Notes: generated from the letters alone by a model not told the origin. DNA of 64,000 nucleotides from Paenibacillus agri (GCF_013359945.1 NZ_JABWCS010000213.1:62001-126000), one strand, 5' to 3'. Shown: positions 26,353 through 35,289, counted from the first letter of the stretch. Program-made: numbers and translations.

Positions 26353-27360
26353 CTATTCATCGGCTATTGTAATACTCGGTTCCAGTTCCTTGAGCGTTAG
26401 CCATTTCATCCCTATTTCAAAATCTTCTTGGAATGTTGTTTCCAATAAAACTTCAGGTTCTACAGGCATGTTGTGTTTGGCCCTGTACTCCTTCCAGTAT
26501 TGCGCCCAATCCGCCGGGTTCATCTGTTGCTGATAAATGACAATTTTATGCGGAGCGAGAATGGCATTGGTAATATGAATAGTTTGGCTAACAACCTCGG
26601 CAAACGCCTGAAAGTCCAGGGAGCTTCCCCAATCCGCATGTAGTGGGAGGAATTTAATTTCACCGGCCATGCCGTCTTTTCCTTTGACAATTCTGCCATC
26701 CAGATAGATGCCCATACCAGGAGGGGTCTTGTCTGGAAAATAGATGCCGACCACCGTTTGCTCTTCTTCAGGCTCTCTCTCTACACAATATCCAACCACA
26801 GCAGCGTTGACGTCATTTTCAAGCACGACAGGAAGGCCAAACTCTTGCTGCAAATCTTCAATGATTCGAATCCCGTTGAGCCGTTCATGACTGCTTACGG
26901 TAATTTCACCATGAACAGATTGCCCTGGAATACCAAGCCCGATAACATTAATGGAAGGATACTGCACTAGAAATTGGTTAATTATTGCATAGAGACGTTC
27001 TTTTTCGAACAATGCCATTACATAGTCTTCCCGTGCCAATACATCACCTTGCAGATTGATTACTGTTGCAACAACAGTATCTTGACCCTGATATTCCCTC
27101 ATATAGAGGACTAATGCCAAATGATAGTTGAAATTATACCGATAATTTAAAGCGGGTCTTCCCCCGCTCGATGAGACTAACTCATCCTCCAATAACTCTC
27201 CATACTTCACAAGATCTTTAACGAGCGAATTAATAGTCACGACACTTAACTTCGTTAATGCTGATAGCTGAGGCTTTGTTGCTGTTTGCACTTGCTTCAT
27301 TACTCTTCTTACGTGATTCAGGTTAATTTCTTTGATAAGGTTCTTACTAGGCTGATTCAT
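26353..27360 (-). CDS. ROK-family transcriptional regulator
   Basis: 335 aa. The N-terminal winged helix (about 12-80; ATKPQLSALTKLSVVTINSLVKDLVKYGEL) is followed by a ROK sugar-kinase-like domain: DNA recognition GLGIPGQSVHGEI, LENDVNAAVVGYC. The usual ROK zinc-binding cysteine motif is not evident in the C-terminal half, so it is probably a regulator and not a kinase. Homologues of the XylR/NagC type repress sugar-use genes. No sugar gene is adjacent; the divergent neighbour is a broken MFS gene, which it may once have controlled. Confidence 0.85.
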   Translation of the reverse strand: MNQPSKNLIKEINLNHVRRVMKQVQTATKPQLSALTKLSVVTINSLVKDLVKYGELLEDELVSSSGGRPALNYRYNFNYHLALVLYMREYQGQDTVVATVINLQGDVLAREDYVMALFEKERLYAIINQFLVQYPSINVIGLGIPGQSVHGEITVSSHERLNGIRIIEDLQQEFGLPVVLENDVNAAVVGYCVEREPEEEQTVVGIYFPDKTPPGMGIYLDGRIVKGKDGMAGEIKFLPLHADWGSSLDFQAFAEVVSQTIHITNAILAPHKIVIYQQQMNPADWAQYWKEYRAKHNMPVEPEVLLETTFQEDFEIGMKWLTLKELEPSITIADE

Positions 27361-27487
27361 TGGGAGCCTCCATTATTCCTTAATGAAGATTTTTATTCAC
27401 TATGCAGCAAAATTGATTCTAAAGTCAAGTGTAGCTAGAGCTCACAAGTTAGTGAAGCTTATTGTAACGGTATTGCTAGAATTAATC

Positions 27488-27516
27488 TTGACAATAAAAT
27501 CGTACTGAATTATAAG
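27488..27516 (+). promoter_or_regulatory. promoter in front of the broken MFS gene
   Basis: TTGACA (27488-27493) and TATAAG (27511-27516) with a 17-bp spacer end exactly at the first recognisable codon of the MFS remnant, leaving no room for a leader. Confidence 0.5.
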
Positions 27517-27776
27517 GTGTCTCGAACACCGATGATACGGGATACGCTGGGTGCCTCTACGGAACAAATGGGGTGGATCATATTCGGGCTGACCACAGGC
27601 TCGAGCATCGGACTTTTGAGTGCCAGCCATTTGATTGCGCATAAAGGCGGACGTTTTGTCATGATGATGGGTCTGATCATTAGCTCAGCTGGATTGTAGT
27701 GTTAATAGCTGTAGGCATAGCGGGTTTATTTTCACATGCGGCAAAGCCAATAGGGGAAAAAGATAGCGAGTCATAA
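27517..27776 (+). pseudogene. MFS transporter remnant with internal deletion
   Basis: The first frame gives the start of an MFS protein of the YbjJ-like type without its first helix (SRTPMIRDTLGASTEQMGW, TGSSIGLLSASHLIAHKGG, MMMGLIISSAGL). It runs into a stop at 27699, and a different frame then gives a typical MFS C-terminus (VLIAVGIAGLFSHAAKP, ending at TAA 27774-27776). About 300 central residues are missing. The intact promoter abuts the 5-prime end. It is a deletion relic. Confidence 0.75.
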
Positions 27777-27801
27777 ATGCTGTGAATGAATAGAAAATAT
27801 G

Positions 27802-27843
27802 CAAGGCTTCCGAGTTGCTTTAGATTCGGTAGTCTTGTTTTTA
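27802..27843 (+). terminator. terminator after the MFS remnant
   Basis: CAAGGCT.CCGA ... TCGG.AGTCTTG hairpin followed by five T. The rest of the gap to 28035 holds no gene that I can see. Confidence 0.6.
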
Positions 27844-28034
27844 TAATTTAGGAAGAAAAGCGTGATATCCCTTTCGTTTGGTTCTCCGGCAGATTGTCAT
27901 AGTCTGGAATAAAGAGTAGGATAAGAAAGATGAACCAGATTACTGCTGAAAGGGATGATTGTTTTGAGTAAAGCGCAGTTTAACCCCGTTACATCCTATG
28001 AACCATCCCGTAGAGGTGAGGGGGAGAGACACCA

Positions 28035-29297
28035 ATGCAATCCGCAAAAATGAAACTAGAGGCTTATATTCACAGCTATCTGGAATTATGGGACTTCTAT
28101 GGGGTTATTCAAGTAGTCAGCAAAGGTGAAGTATTATTTGAAAGCGCATACGGATACGCAAATCTTGAGTTTGGGATCAAAAATAATATCCATTCGTGCT
28201 TTTCTCTCGCTTCCGTGTCGAAGCAATTTACCGCTTTTGCAATTATGCTGTTGCATGATCAGAACAAGCTGAATATCGATCAGTCTGCACAGGTTTACCT
28301 TCCTGAAAACATGAAAATTCATGAGTCTATTACTGTACATCATTTACTGTCGCATACATCCGGGTTATATAATTTTCATAATTTTGAAAATGACTTTTTT
28401 GCTGGATACAACAGGAACGAGTATTCGCGAGACGACTTCTTTAAAACATATATTAACAAACAGCCTACAACACCCCCAGGTACCGCCTTTGACTACAATA
28501 ATTCCAACTATAATTTACTGGCCTGGATCATCGAGAATGTCTCTGGAGAGCGTTATGAGGATTTTATCCGAAACAACATTTTTAAGCCTTTGAAAATGAT
28601 GAACAGTGATGTAGATGATGGCTGCAAACCTATTAACAACAAATCTACTCCGTATACAAAAGATTTTAATACAATCATTAAGAGTCCTTATCATAATGAA
28701 AAATTCAGCATCGGTGCTGGCGCTATCGTTTCTAATTGCGAAGACTTGTTAAAATGGTATATTTGTTTGCGGGATCGGAAGCTCCTGTCCCTAGAAGCCT
28801 ATTCCAGGTTCTTCAACGAAAACCAAAATAACTACTGCTACGGTCTGGAACATCATTATGTGTATGGGGCGCACAGATATGCTCACGGGGGAGATCATCT
28901 AGGAGTAAGCACGTATATGCAGAATTACTTCGATGAGGATCTTTGTATCATCATTCTTTCGAATAACGAAGCCATCGACCAGTACAGACTGGGTCAAGCC
29001 ATTGCAGATATACTGCATCATGTAGAGGTCAAGGCTCCTACACAACATGATGAACAGATCATCAGCGAAGACAAGCTTACAGAATTCTGCGGAATCTATC
29101 TGAAGGATAAGATCGAAATCGAACTTATTCAGGGAAAACTATACTTTACGAGATTTTCAGGGAATCTTCATATCGAGATTTACCCGGTAGGTGAAGGGAG
29201 ATTTGTGCGCAAGCATTCGGATCAAGTTGACCCCTATCGTATTGAAATGAACGAACAAGGGAAGTGGACATTTTTCGGGTATCCGAAGAATGGATAG
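28035..29297 (+). CDS. serine hydrolase, beta-lactamase/penicillin-binding class C type
   Basis: 420 aa. The catalytic SxxK motif is S60-V-S-K63 (FSLASVSKQFTAFAI), the YxN motif Y154-N-N156, and HGG in YAHGGDHLGV takes the place of the KTG-type motif. The C-terminal 100 residues form a separate beta-rich domain as in the AmpH/Pab87/esterase EstB group. There is no signal peptide or membrane helix, so it acts in the cytoplasm, probably as a peptidase or esterase and not as a resistance enzyme. GGTGAGGGGGAGAGACACC precedes the ATG. Confidence 0.85.
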   Translation: MQSAKMKLEAYIHSYLELWDFYGVIQVVSKGEVLFESAYGYANLEFGIKNNIHSCFSLASVSKQFTAFAIMLLHDQNKLNIDQSAQVYLPENMKIHESITVHHLLSHTSGLYNFHNFENDFFAGYNRNEYSRDDFFKTYINKQPTTPPGTAFDYNNSNYNLLAWIIENVSGERYEDFIRNNIFKPLKMMNSDVDDGCKPINNKSTPYTKDFNTIIKSPYHNEKFSIGAGAIVSNCEDLLKWYICLRDRKLLSLEAYSRFFNENQNNYCYGLEHHYVYGAHRYAHGGDHLGVSTYMQNYFDEDLCIIILSNNEAIDQYRLGQAIADILHHVEVKAPTQHDEQIISEDKLTEFCGIYLKDKIEIELIQGKLYFTRFSGNLHIEIYPVGEGRFVRKHSDQVDPYRIEMNEQGKWTFFGYPKNG

Positions 29298-29312
29298 CCA
29301 CTACCCGAATTG

Positions 29313-29340
29313 AAGTCCGCGACCGTCGCGGGCTTTTTTT
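29313..29340 (+). terminator. terminator after the serine hydrolase gene
   Basis: AAGTCCGCG-ACCGT-CGCGGGCTT hairpin followed by a T-run. Confidence 0.85.
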
Positions 29341-29409
29341 CGTTAAAAGACAGTGATTACCAGCTGCGCTGCGTCAAACATATATAGACGCTAGGGAGGA
29401 GAGAACAAA

Positions 29410-30003
29410 GTGACTTTTAAAATACGAAAAACTGCCGTACAGTCCCTCTGGATGATGTGGGAAAAAGCGTTCGCGCTGCTGTCTCATTTTCGCGGTTCGC
29501 ACAAATCGCGGTTTGGCATATGTACAGTGTTGCTTAAAAAACACCGGGGGGATGACATTGTTTGTCAGGATGCCACGGTTATTCAGCATGGGGAGTGGAT
29601 AGGAGAGATCCATCTCGATAATGAAATGATCCTGAAGCTCATTCAAGCCGAAGGTTCGGACCGGGCCGCGCTGCAAACCGCCCGTATGCTACGTAAATCC
29701 ATGCAGCAAATTAACGATGCTTTCGAATCGCATTCCGAGTTCAAGCAGGCTAAAGCTTTGATGGGGATTACACTGCTTCACCGGGGACTAGTTCACGGTC
29801 TGGGTTTTGAACAACAAAGCCTAAAATCCGGATTTTTCGAGTGGTTCACAACGATCTATCTTCGACTGCTGCTCTCAGCAATGCACCCGGAGGGAAGACA
29901 GCGAATTCGCCGGAGGACAGAGCTGCTGGTACCCATACGGCTCATTCATTCGCGGAATTCCTTACAAAAACGTTTCTCCCCCTTACAGAAAACTACGGGT
30001 TAA
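29410..30003 (+). CDS. YkoP-like protein
   Basis: 197 aa, starting with GTG at 29410 behind GGGAGGAGAGAACAAA. A basic N-terminus is followed by a region (GDDIVCQDATVIQHGEWIGEIHLDNEMILKLIQAEGSDRAALQTARMLRKSMQQI) that resembles the YkoP-like family of Bacillus, and by helical segments with GITLLHRGLVHGLGFEQQSL. No signal peptide, no clear membrane helix, and no catalytic motif is evident. The function of the family is unknown to me. It lies 98 bp before a polysaccharide deacetylase on the same strand, suggesting a shared envelope or spore role. Confidence 0.6.
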   Translation: MTFKIRKTAVQSLWMMWEKAFALLSHFRGSHKSRFGICTVLLKKHRGDDIVCQDATVIQHGEWIGEIHLDNEMILKLIQAEGSDRAALQTARMLRKSMQQINDAFESHSEFKQAKALMGITLLHRGLVHGLGFEQQSLKSGFFEWFTTIYLRLLLSAMHPEGRQRIRRRTELLVPIRLIHSRNSLQKRFSPLQKTTG

Positions 30004-30100
30004 CATAGTTTATGATGAAATAGACAAACGAGCTATTCTCCCCTGACATTAAACGCATATATTTAATTTACCATCATTATTTTTCATATGGAGGAGAGTC

Positions 30101-30799
30101 ATGCTCAAATACCTGGCAGGCGGAATATTGTGTGCAGCCTCTTGTTACATGTTTGTTCCCAGCTTGATCAGCCGAATGACCGGTTTTGGTGTTTTCCGCA
30201 AGGGAAGAGCTCAAAAGCAGGTGGCTTTTACTTTTGATGATGGCCCGCATCCGAAATATACTCCGGTATTATTAGATTTGTTGGAATTGTATCAAGTTAA
30301 AGCAACCTTTTTTGTGCTTGGCGCGCAAGCAGAGCAGTATCCGGAGCTCATCCGCAGGATGGATCGGGAAGGCCATCAGATCGGCATTCATAATTATTAT
30401 CATAAGACTAACTGGCTGATGCTGCCCGGTACGATCCGGCGTGAGCATCTGGAACGTTCTGCCGATATTATAGAATCGATTGTTGGAATTCGGCCGAACC
30501 ATTACCGCCCGCCTTGGGGCTTGATCAACCTGTTTGATTTTTTCCATTACAGACATTACCGCATTGTTCTTTGGTCGCTAAAAGGCGGCGATTGGAGCAG
30601 CAGGGTCTGCCGCACCCGCTTACAGTCCACACTCTTAGGCCGAATTACCGATGGTTCTGTTGTCCTGTTACACGACAGCGGAGAGACCATGGGTGCAGAC
30701 CCGAATGCACCGTACTACATGATGCAAGCGCTGGAGGAGGTACTGGGAGAGCTGAAGACCCGGAACCTGCAATTCGTGCGTCTGGATGAGATGGCTTAG
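30101..30799 (+). CDS. polysaccharide deacetylase (NodB domain)
   Basis: A 232-aa carbohydrate esterase family 4-type enzyme, held at the outer membrane face by an uncleaved N-terminal helix (YLAGGILCAASCYMFVPSLI). The NodB motifs are T44-F-D46-D47-G-P (catalytic base and metal aspartate), H97-x3-H101 (metal ligands), and RPPWG. It would remove N-acetyl groups from peptidoglycan or another exported glycan. ATGGAGGAGAGTC precedes the ATG. It probably shares a transcript with the YkoP-like gene. Confidence 0.88.
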   Translation: MLKYLAGGILCAASCYMFVPSLISRMTGFGVFRKGRAQKQVAFTFDDGPHPKYTPVLLDLLELYQVKATFFVLGAQAEQYPELIRRMDREGHQIGIHNYYHKTNWLMLPGTIRREHLERSADIIESIVGIRPNHYRPPWGLINLFDFFHYRHYRIVLWSLKGGDWSSRVCRTRLQSTLLGRITDGSVVLLHDSGETMGADPNAPYYMMQALEEVLGELKTRNLQFVRLDEMA

Positions 30800-30809
30800 G
30801 AAAAAGTGA

Positions 30810-30845
30810 GAGCTGGGATCCAGGTTATGGACCTCAGCTTTTTTG
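30810..30845. terminator. bidirectional terminator
   Basis: AGCTG.GATCC ... GGACCTCAGCT hairpin with T-run on the right and A-run on the left; its right edge overlaps the folE2 stop codon. Confidence 0.7.
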
Positions 30846-31745
30846 CCTTTTATCAAAAGAAATCCGGGCGATCGCATCATGCTGATGAATCGATTCTTCA
30901 TTACGGCATTCCACTGTGAACCTCTCCACAAAGTCATATTCGTAGAGATCAGCGGCAATCAGCCGAGTGAGATCTTCGACAAATCGAGGATTCTCGTAGG
31001 CCCGCTCGGTCACCATTTTCTCATCAGGACGTTTCAGCACGGGGTGAAGCGCAGCACTGGCATTCGACTCAGCCGCTTCCAGCAGCATTACCTTCCAATT
31101 GTCGTCCAGAAGCTGCGGGTCAACATTGACCCGAATCGAGACCAATCCCCGCTGATTGTGCGCGCTGTATTCACTGATTTCTTTGGAACACGGACAAAGT
31201 GTAGTTACAGCAACAGTAATACCCACCGTAATTTCAAACTTCCGGTACTTAGACTCGTCATACGCTATTTCAATATACAACTCGGAATGCCCTAACCCGA
31301 TTAGATTAGAGGCAGGTGCTGAACGCTCATAGAACCAAGGGAACTCCATCACCAGCTTCGAACCAGTCTGATTCATAACTACGGCTAGTTCTTTTGTCAA
31401 TTTACATAATTGAGCAAGATCTGTAGATAACCCTTCCTGCCGATAGGATTCCAAAGTTTCTGTCAAGCGGCTCATATTGATTCCCTTACTCTTTTGACCC
31501 AGATTCGTAGTCAACTCTATGCTTGCTATGGTCGTCTGAACATGAGGTGCCATAGTTGAATGGATGGTGAGCGGATGCTTAACTCTTGTGATGCCGACCT
31601 CTTCAATTGCAAACAAATAATCTTCTCTATGATTCTGCAGGTCGGTCATCTGATCTTTAAGGGTGGGCTTGTTTCCGGTAACGGGCGGGACAGACCCGAA
31701 CAGCACATGCCGTTCTTTTTTTGTTGGAAAAGAGGATCTGGTCAT
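30834..31745 (-). CDS. folE2: GTP cyclohydrolase FolE2 (type IB)
   Basis: 303 aa. It converts GTP to 7,8-dihydroneopterin triphosphate, first step of tetrahydrofolate synthesis. The hallmark CPCSKEISEYSAHNQRG carries the conserved cysteine, and IGLGHSELYIE and ALHPVLKRPDEKMVTERAYENPRFVED are characteristic. FolE2 replaces the zinc-dependent FolE when zinc is scarce, which fits the Zur-box-like site upstream. AAGGAGCG precedes the ATG at 31745. Confidence 0.93.
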   Translation of the reverse strand: MTRSSFPTKKERHVLFGSVPPVTGNKPTLKDQMTDLQNHREDYLFAIEEVGITRVKHPLTIHSTMAPHVQTTIASIELTTNLGQKSKGINMSRLTETLESYRQEGLSTDLAQLCKLTKELAVVMNQTGSKLVMEFPWFYERSAPASNLIGLGHSELYIEIAYDESKYRKFEITVGITVAVTTLCPCSKEISEYSAHNQRGLVSIRVNVDPQLLDDNWKVMLLEAAESNASAALHPVLKRPDEKMVTERAYENPRFVEDLTRLIAADLYEYDFVERFTVECRNEESIHQHDAIARISFDKRQKS

Positions 31746-31791
31746 CTATAGTAACGCTCCTTATTATAAAGTAAATGAATTGTTATATTAA

Positions 31792-31806
31792 TAGTAAACA
31801 TTACTA
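31792..31806 (-). promoter_or_regulatory. Zur-box-like operator of folE2
   Basis: TAGTAAA-C-ATTACTA is a 7-1-7 dyad with one mismatch and sits inside the longer TTAATAGTAA-ACA-TTACTAATAA. It resembles the Bacillus Zur box TCGTAAT-N-ATTACGA. On the minus strand it follows a TTGACT -35-like hexamer, so binding would block folE2 transcription in zinc-replete cells. Confidence 0.65.
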
Positions 31807-31951
31807 ATAACAAGTCAATAGTTTTATGTGAGTAGGTCTTATATTTGCTCCCATAATTCGACAAAAAAGTTTGAATAGTTGGTTTATAATGACTGAAGAG
31901 TTTCTGGGTAAAGGAAGTTAGTCATGCTTAGAGAATGAAGGGGATTAGTCG

Positions 31952-33553
31952 ATGAAAAAATGGCTGTATGTGTGTTTATGCTTTAGTTTGCTGATGAGTC
32001 TGGGTGTATCTAAGGGACCTGTAGCTTCTGCTGCAAAGGCGCAGCAGGTGTTTCGAATCGGGGTTGAACACCTGCCAGAATCGCTCGATCCAGCAGCGGC
32101 TGAGGTGGGTAGTTCTTATACGATCGTGAAAGGATTATTTGAGGGCTTGGTTCGTCTGAATAACGCAGGACAAGCTGTTCCCGGCATGGCTGAAAAATGG
32201 ACGCTTTCGGATGATGGCAGAACGTATACCTTTACCCTTCGAGCAGGTGCCAAGTGGAGCAACCAGCAGCCGGTGAAGGCGTCAGACTTCGAGTACGCAT
32301 GGAAACGGGTCCTTGCACCGAGTGCTAACACTCTTTATGCGTACAGCTTCTTTGTGATTGCTGGCGCAGAGGACTATAACAACGGGAATTTGAAAGATCC
32401 TGCGAAGATCGGTATCAAAGCAATAAATCAAAATACGCTGCAAGTGAAGTTGAAGCAAAAAACTCCTGAGTTCCTCCAAATTCTTGCACATCCAATCTAT
32501 CTGCCGGTTCATGCAGACACGGTCAAGGGAAATAAGAATTGGGGTAATACGGACAAAACCATGGTCACTAATGGCCCATTCAAGCTTAAATCGTGGGATG
32601 ACGATGAGGCCGTATTGGTCAAAAATCCCGACTACTACTTGGCGAAAGAGATTTCTTTCTCAGAGGTTCGTGTATTAGTTCCAAGAATCAGTCTGGATGG
32701 GATCAACACCGTGACATCAGCTTATCTTATGAATAATGTAGATTGGGTAGGCGGAGAAGAGAATATTGATTATGAAGGGTTGGATGACAAAACTTTCGGT
32801 GATTTGATCCACTTGCCATACGGCAGCACGTATTTTTACCAATTTAATCTTAACAAAGCTCCGTTCAAAAATGTAAAGATACGTAAAGCGTTAGCGATGG
32901 CTATTGATCGGAAGGCCTTATCTTATGGCACGCCAGCGTATGGTTTTGTGGCTCGGGGGATTCGGGGAACGAAAACGGATTTTCGCTCTGAAATATCGGA
33001 TACGGCATACTTTAAAGAGGATTTGAAACAGGCTGGGCAGCTGCTAAAAGAGGGTCTGAAGGAAGAGGGACTGAAGGCACTCCCAAGCTTCTCTATTATT
33101 ATTAACGAAGGTGACGGTCATAAGACTATAGCACAAGCAGTGATTGGAGATTGGAAGAAGAACCTTGGAATTAATGCAAGTATTGAAGTGAAGAGCTTTG
33201 GAGAACTGATCGATAAACGGCATAAGGGGAGCTATAGCATAGCCAGAGCAGGATGGGGGGCGGACTTCAATGATCCAGCAACCTTTTTGGAGTATTTCAC
33301 CTCTTGGAGTGGCACAAATGATTCAGGCTGGAGCAGCCCACAGTATGATAATTATATCAAACAAGCCCAGCAGACCTTTGATACTCGCAAGCGCATGCAG
33401 CTATTAGCCAATGCAGAAAAAGTTCTGATCGACCAAATGGTCATTATACCGTTGTATTATTATGTGGTTGATGTTTTACGTAAGCCCGATATCAGGAATG
33501 TGTATATTGATAACGATAGATCCGTTATATTCAGCAGAGGATATTTTCAGTGA
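31952..33553 (+). CDS. oligopeptide-binding protein, SBP family 5
   Basis: 533 aa of the OppA/DppA family: EHLPESLDPAAAEVGSSYTIVKGLFEGLVRL near the N-terminus, WSNQQPVKASDFEYAWKRVLAPS, VLIDQMVIIPLYYYV near the end. It should bind peptides outside the cell for an Opp-type ABC importer. No permease or ATPase is adjacent. The signal peptide (MKKWLYVCLCFSLLMSLGVS, cleavage after ASA) has no lipobox at the usual place, although lipidation is the rule for Gram-positive binding proteins. GAATGAAGGGG precedes the ATG. Confidence 0.88.
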   Translation: MKKWLYVCLCFSLLMSLGVSKGPVASAAKAQQVFRIGVEHLPESLDPAAAEVGSSYTIVKGLFEGLVRLNNAGQAVPGMAEKWTLSDDGRTYTFTLRAGAKWSNQQPVKASDFEYAWKRVLAPSANTLYAYSFFVIAGAEDYNNGNLKDPAKIGIKAINQNTLQVKLKQKTPEFLQILAHPIYLPVHADTVKGNKNWGNTDKTMVTNGPFKLKSWDDDEAVLVKNPDYYLAKEISFSEVRVLVPRISLDGINTVTSAYLMNNVDWVGGEENIDYEGLDDKTFGDLIHLPYGSTYFYQFNLNKAPFKNVKIRKALAMAIDRKALSYGTPAYGFVARGIRGTKTDFRSEISDTAYFKEDLKQAGQLLKEGLKEEGLKALPSFSIIINEGDGHKTIAQAVIGDWKKNLGINASIEVKSFGELIDKRHKGSYSIARAGWGADFNDPATFLEYFTSWSGTNDSGWSSPQYDNYIKQAQQTFDTRKRMQLLANAEKVLIDQMVIIPLYYYVVDVLRKPDIRNVYIDNDRSVIFSRGYFQ

Positions 33554-33588
33554 AATTTAACGCGAAATTTTGAAGATCACCACATAAT

Positions 33589-33610
33589 GCCCGCGTTTGC
33601 GGGCTTTTTT
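33589..33610 (+). terminator. terminator after the oligopeptide-binding gene
   Basis: GCCCGC-GTT-TGCGGGC followed by six T. Confidence 0.88.
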
Positions 33611-33703
33611 AGCTGTTAGCCTGTGAAATATTAGGTAGATGTATCTGTTTCTAGTGACTTGCATTGTTATATAAGTATTCATAAAGAGAGAGGGGGACTA
33701 CAC

Positions 33704-34285
33704 ATCGACACCACAGGGATCGAAGATTATATTCAACAGGTGCAGCAGGGCACGACGGAAGCATTCATCCCGATTGTAGAGGCGTACCAGCGGCAGTTAT
33801 TTATCTACTGCTGTCGTCTGCTGGGTGACGAGCAGGATGCTGAGGATGCGGTGCAGGATATTTTTCTGAAAGCCTATAAGTCAATCTATAGCTATGCGCA
33901 GGCCGTCAGCTTCAGCGCTTGGCTGTACAAGATTGCTTACAATCATTGTCTGAATCTGATTCGCAAACGCCAATTATACAATAAGCTGAGCCGGATCTGG
34001 AAAGGACATATTGTAGCAGAGAGCGCCGAACAGGAGTACTTAAAAGGGGTATTCAATGAGCCACTTTCTAAAGCACTGACCAAACTTTCTGGGGAGGAAA
34101 GAAGCTTGCTGATTCTGTATGTTTTTCATGATAAGAGCTATACAGAGATCGGAGAAATTGCAGGCAAAAGCCCGGAAGCTGTTCGTAAAAAAATCACCCG
34201 GGTTCGCAAAAAGGTTAAGGAAGACATCAATATATCTCAGGAGGAAGGCCAATGGGAGCATACATGGATTCAGACGAAGAGTTAA
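33704..34285 (+). CDS. ECF RNA polymerase sigma factor, probable ATC start
   Basis: About 193 aa. Sigma region 2 (RLLGDEQDAEDAVQDIFLKAYKSI, FSAWLYKIAYNHCLNLIRK) and region 4 (LTKLSGEERSLLILYVFHDKSYTEIGEIAGKSPEAVRKKITRVRKKVKE) are complete. There is no ATG in the frame upstream of region 2. The only good ribosome site, AGAGGGGG ending at 33696, lies 7 nt before ATC at 33704, giving (M)DTTGIEDYIQQVQQG. A TTG at 33659 has no ribosome site, and a GTG further in would remove part of region 2. I take ATC as the likely start, or a mutated ATG. It overlaps the anti-sigma gene by 34 bp. Confidence 0.8.
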   Translation: MDTTGIEDYIQQVQQGTTEAFIPIVEAYQRQLFIYCCRLLGDEQDAEDAVQDIFLKAYKSIYSYAQAVSFSAWLYKIAYNHCLNLIRKRQLYNKLSRIWKGHIVAESAEQEYLKGVFNEPLSKALTKLSGEERSLLILYVFHDKSYTEIGEIAGKSPEAVRKKITRVRKKVKEDINISQEEGQWEHTWIQTKS

Positions 34286-35211
34286 GAAGGTACTCCGTTT
34301 CTGACGATCATTTTCGAGAGATAGACCTCACATCCAGCATAAGACAGGAAATTGAGAAGATGGGGCATACCAATGCTACCAAATCCCGGCCCGTTAAAAG
34401 AAAAACAGTTCTATCCATTGCTGTAAGCTGTGTTTTTCTGCTCTCATTTACCGCTTATGCGGCCTCTGGACACCTTCAAATCTTCAATAGTAAAGGGGAG
34501 GTTGTGGTTAAAACGACCGATCCATCACCATCGTTGCCTGATAAGCTGAGCAATGAATTGGAGATATACGGGAGACAAGTACTGAGTCTTTTAAAACCCG
34601 GCGAATTGGCGGCTTACTACATCAAAGATGATTATATAAACAAGCTGAACGGCTATGACACAGTAAATGAACTTAAATTTGAGCAACTACCTATAAATTA
34701 TCGATCCTATAAAGAGTTCTTGGCTGAGCAGGCCCGGACTTCGGCACCGAGACTTCAGCAGCCCGTGTATCTTCCCAAAGGGTTAAGCTTCTCATACGGT
34801 AAAGTATTTCTTGAGATGCCTCTTGGTAAGGAGAGCGAACCGTTAAAACAAAAGCTAATCGATCGGGCGAATGCTTCCAATAATAATGACAAATTATTTA
34901 TCGAGAAACTGCAGGGTTCCAAAGCTTCCTCGTCAGTCCTCCATTTAACAGATGGGAAGAATGATACTGCTGTAGGCATTACGGCCAGTTATGGCCTGGG
35001 AATCAGCTTGACTAAATCGCCGGATGCCACGTCCGAGATCATCCAGTTAAAGCAAGTAGAGGCCGTCTATCTCAATCAGCCTATTCTTGGCGAAACGATC
35101 ACCTGGTATGATAGCAAGCAAGGGGCTGCTTACTCTATAATGGTGAATAAGCCTGGACTGGTGAGTAAAAAGGAGCTTATAAAGATGGCAGAGAGTATGG
35201 TTACAGAGTGA
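34252..35211 (+). CDS. anti-sigma factor-like membrane protein
   Basis: 319 aa. A short cytoplasmic N-terminus (about 50 residues, HFREIDLTSSIRQEIEKM), a single membrane helix (TVLSIAVSCVFLLSFTAYAA, about 50-70) and a long extracellular domain of unknown fold. The topology and the 34-bp overlap with the sigma gene mark it as the cognate anti-sigma. The N-terminus does not show the zinc-finger HxxxCxxC motif. The ATG follows CAGGAGGAAGGCCA. The signal it responds to cannot be read. Confidence 0.75.
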   Translation: MGAYMDSDEELRRYSVSDDHFREIDLTSSIRQEIEKMGHTNATKSRPVKRKTVLSIAVSCVFLLSFTAYAASGHLQIFNSKGEVVVKTTDPSPSLPDKLSNELEIYGRQVLSLLKPGELAAYYIKDDYINKLNGYDTVNELKFEQLPINYRSYKEFLAEQARTSAPRLQQPVYLPKGLSFSYGKVFLEMPLGKESEPLKQKLIDRANASNNNDKLFIEKLQGSKASSSVLHLTDGKNDTAVGITASYGLGISLTKSPDATSEIIQLKQVEAVYLNQPILGETITWYDSKQGAAYSIMVNKPGLVSKKELIKMAESMVTE

Positions 35212-35289
35212 TTTCTGCCGTTGCGCTAGCCACGGATGATGAAGAAGGAAGCTGTCATGTGGTCGAGGGCTCATAAAGTGAAGCACAAC

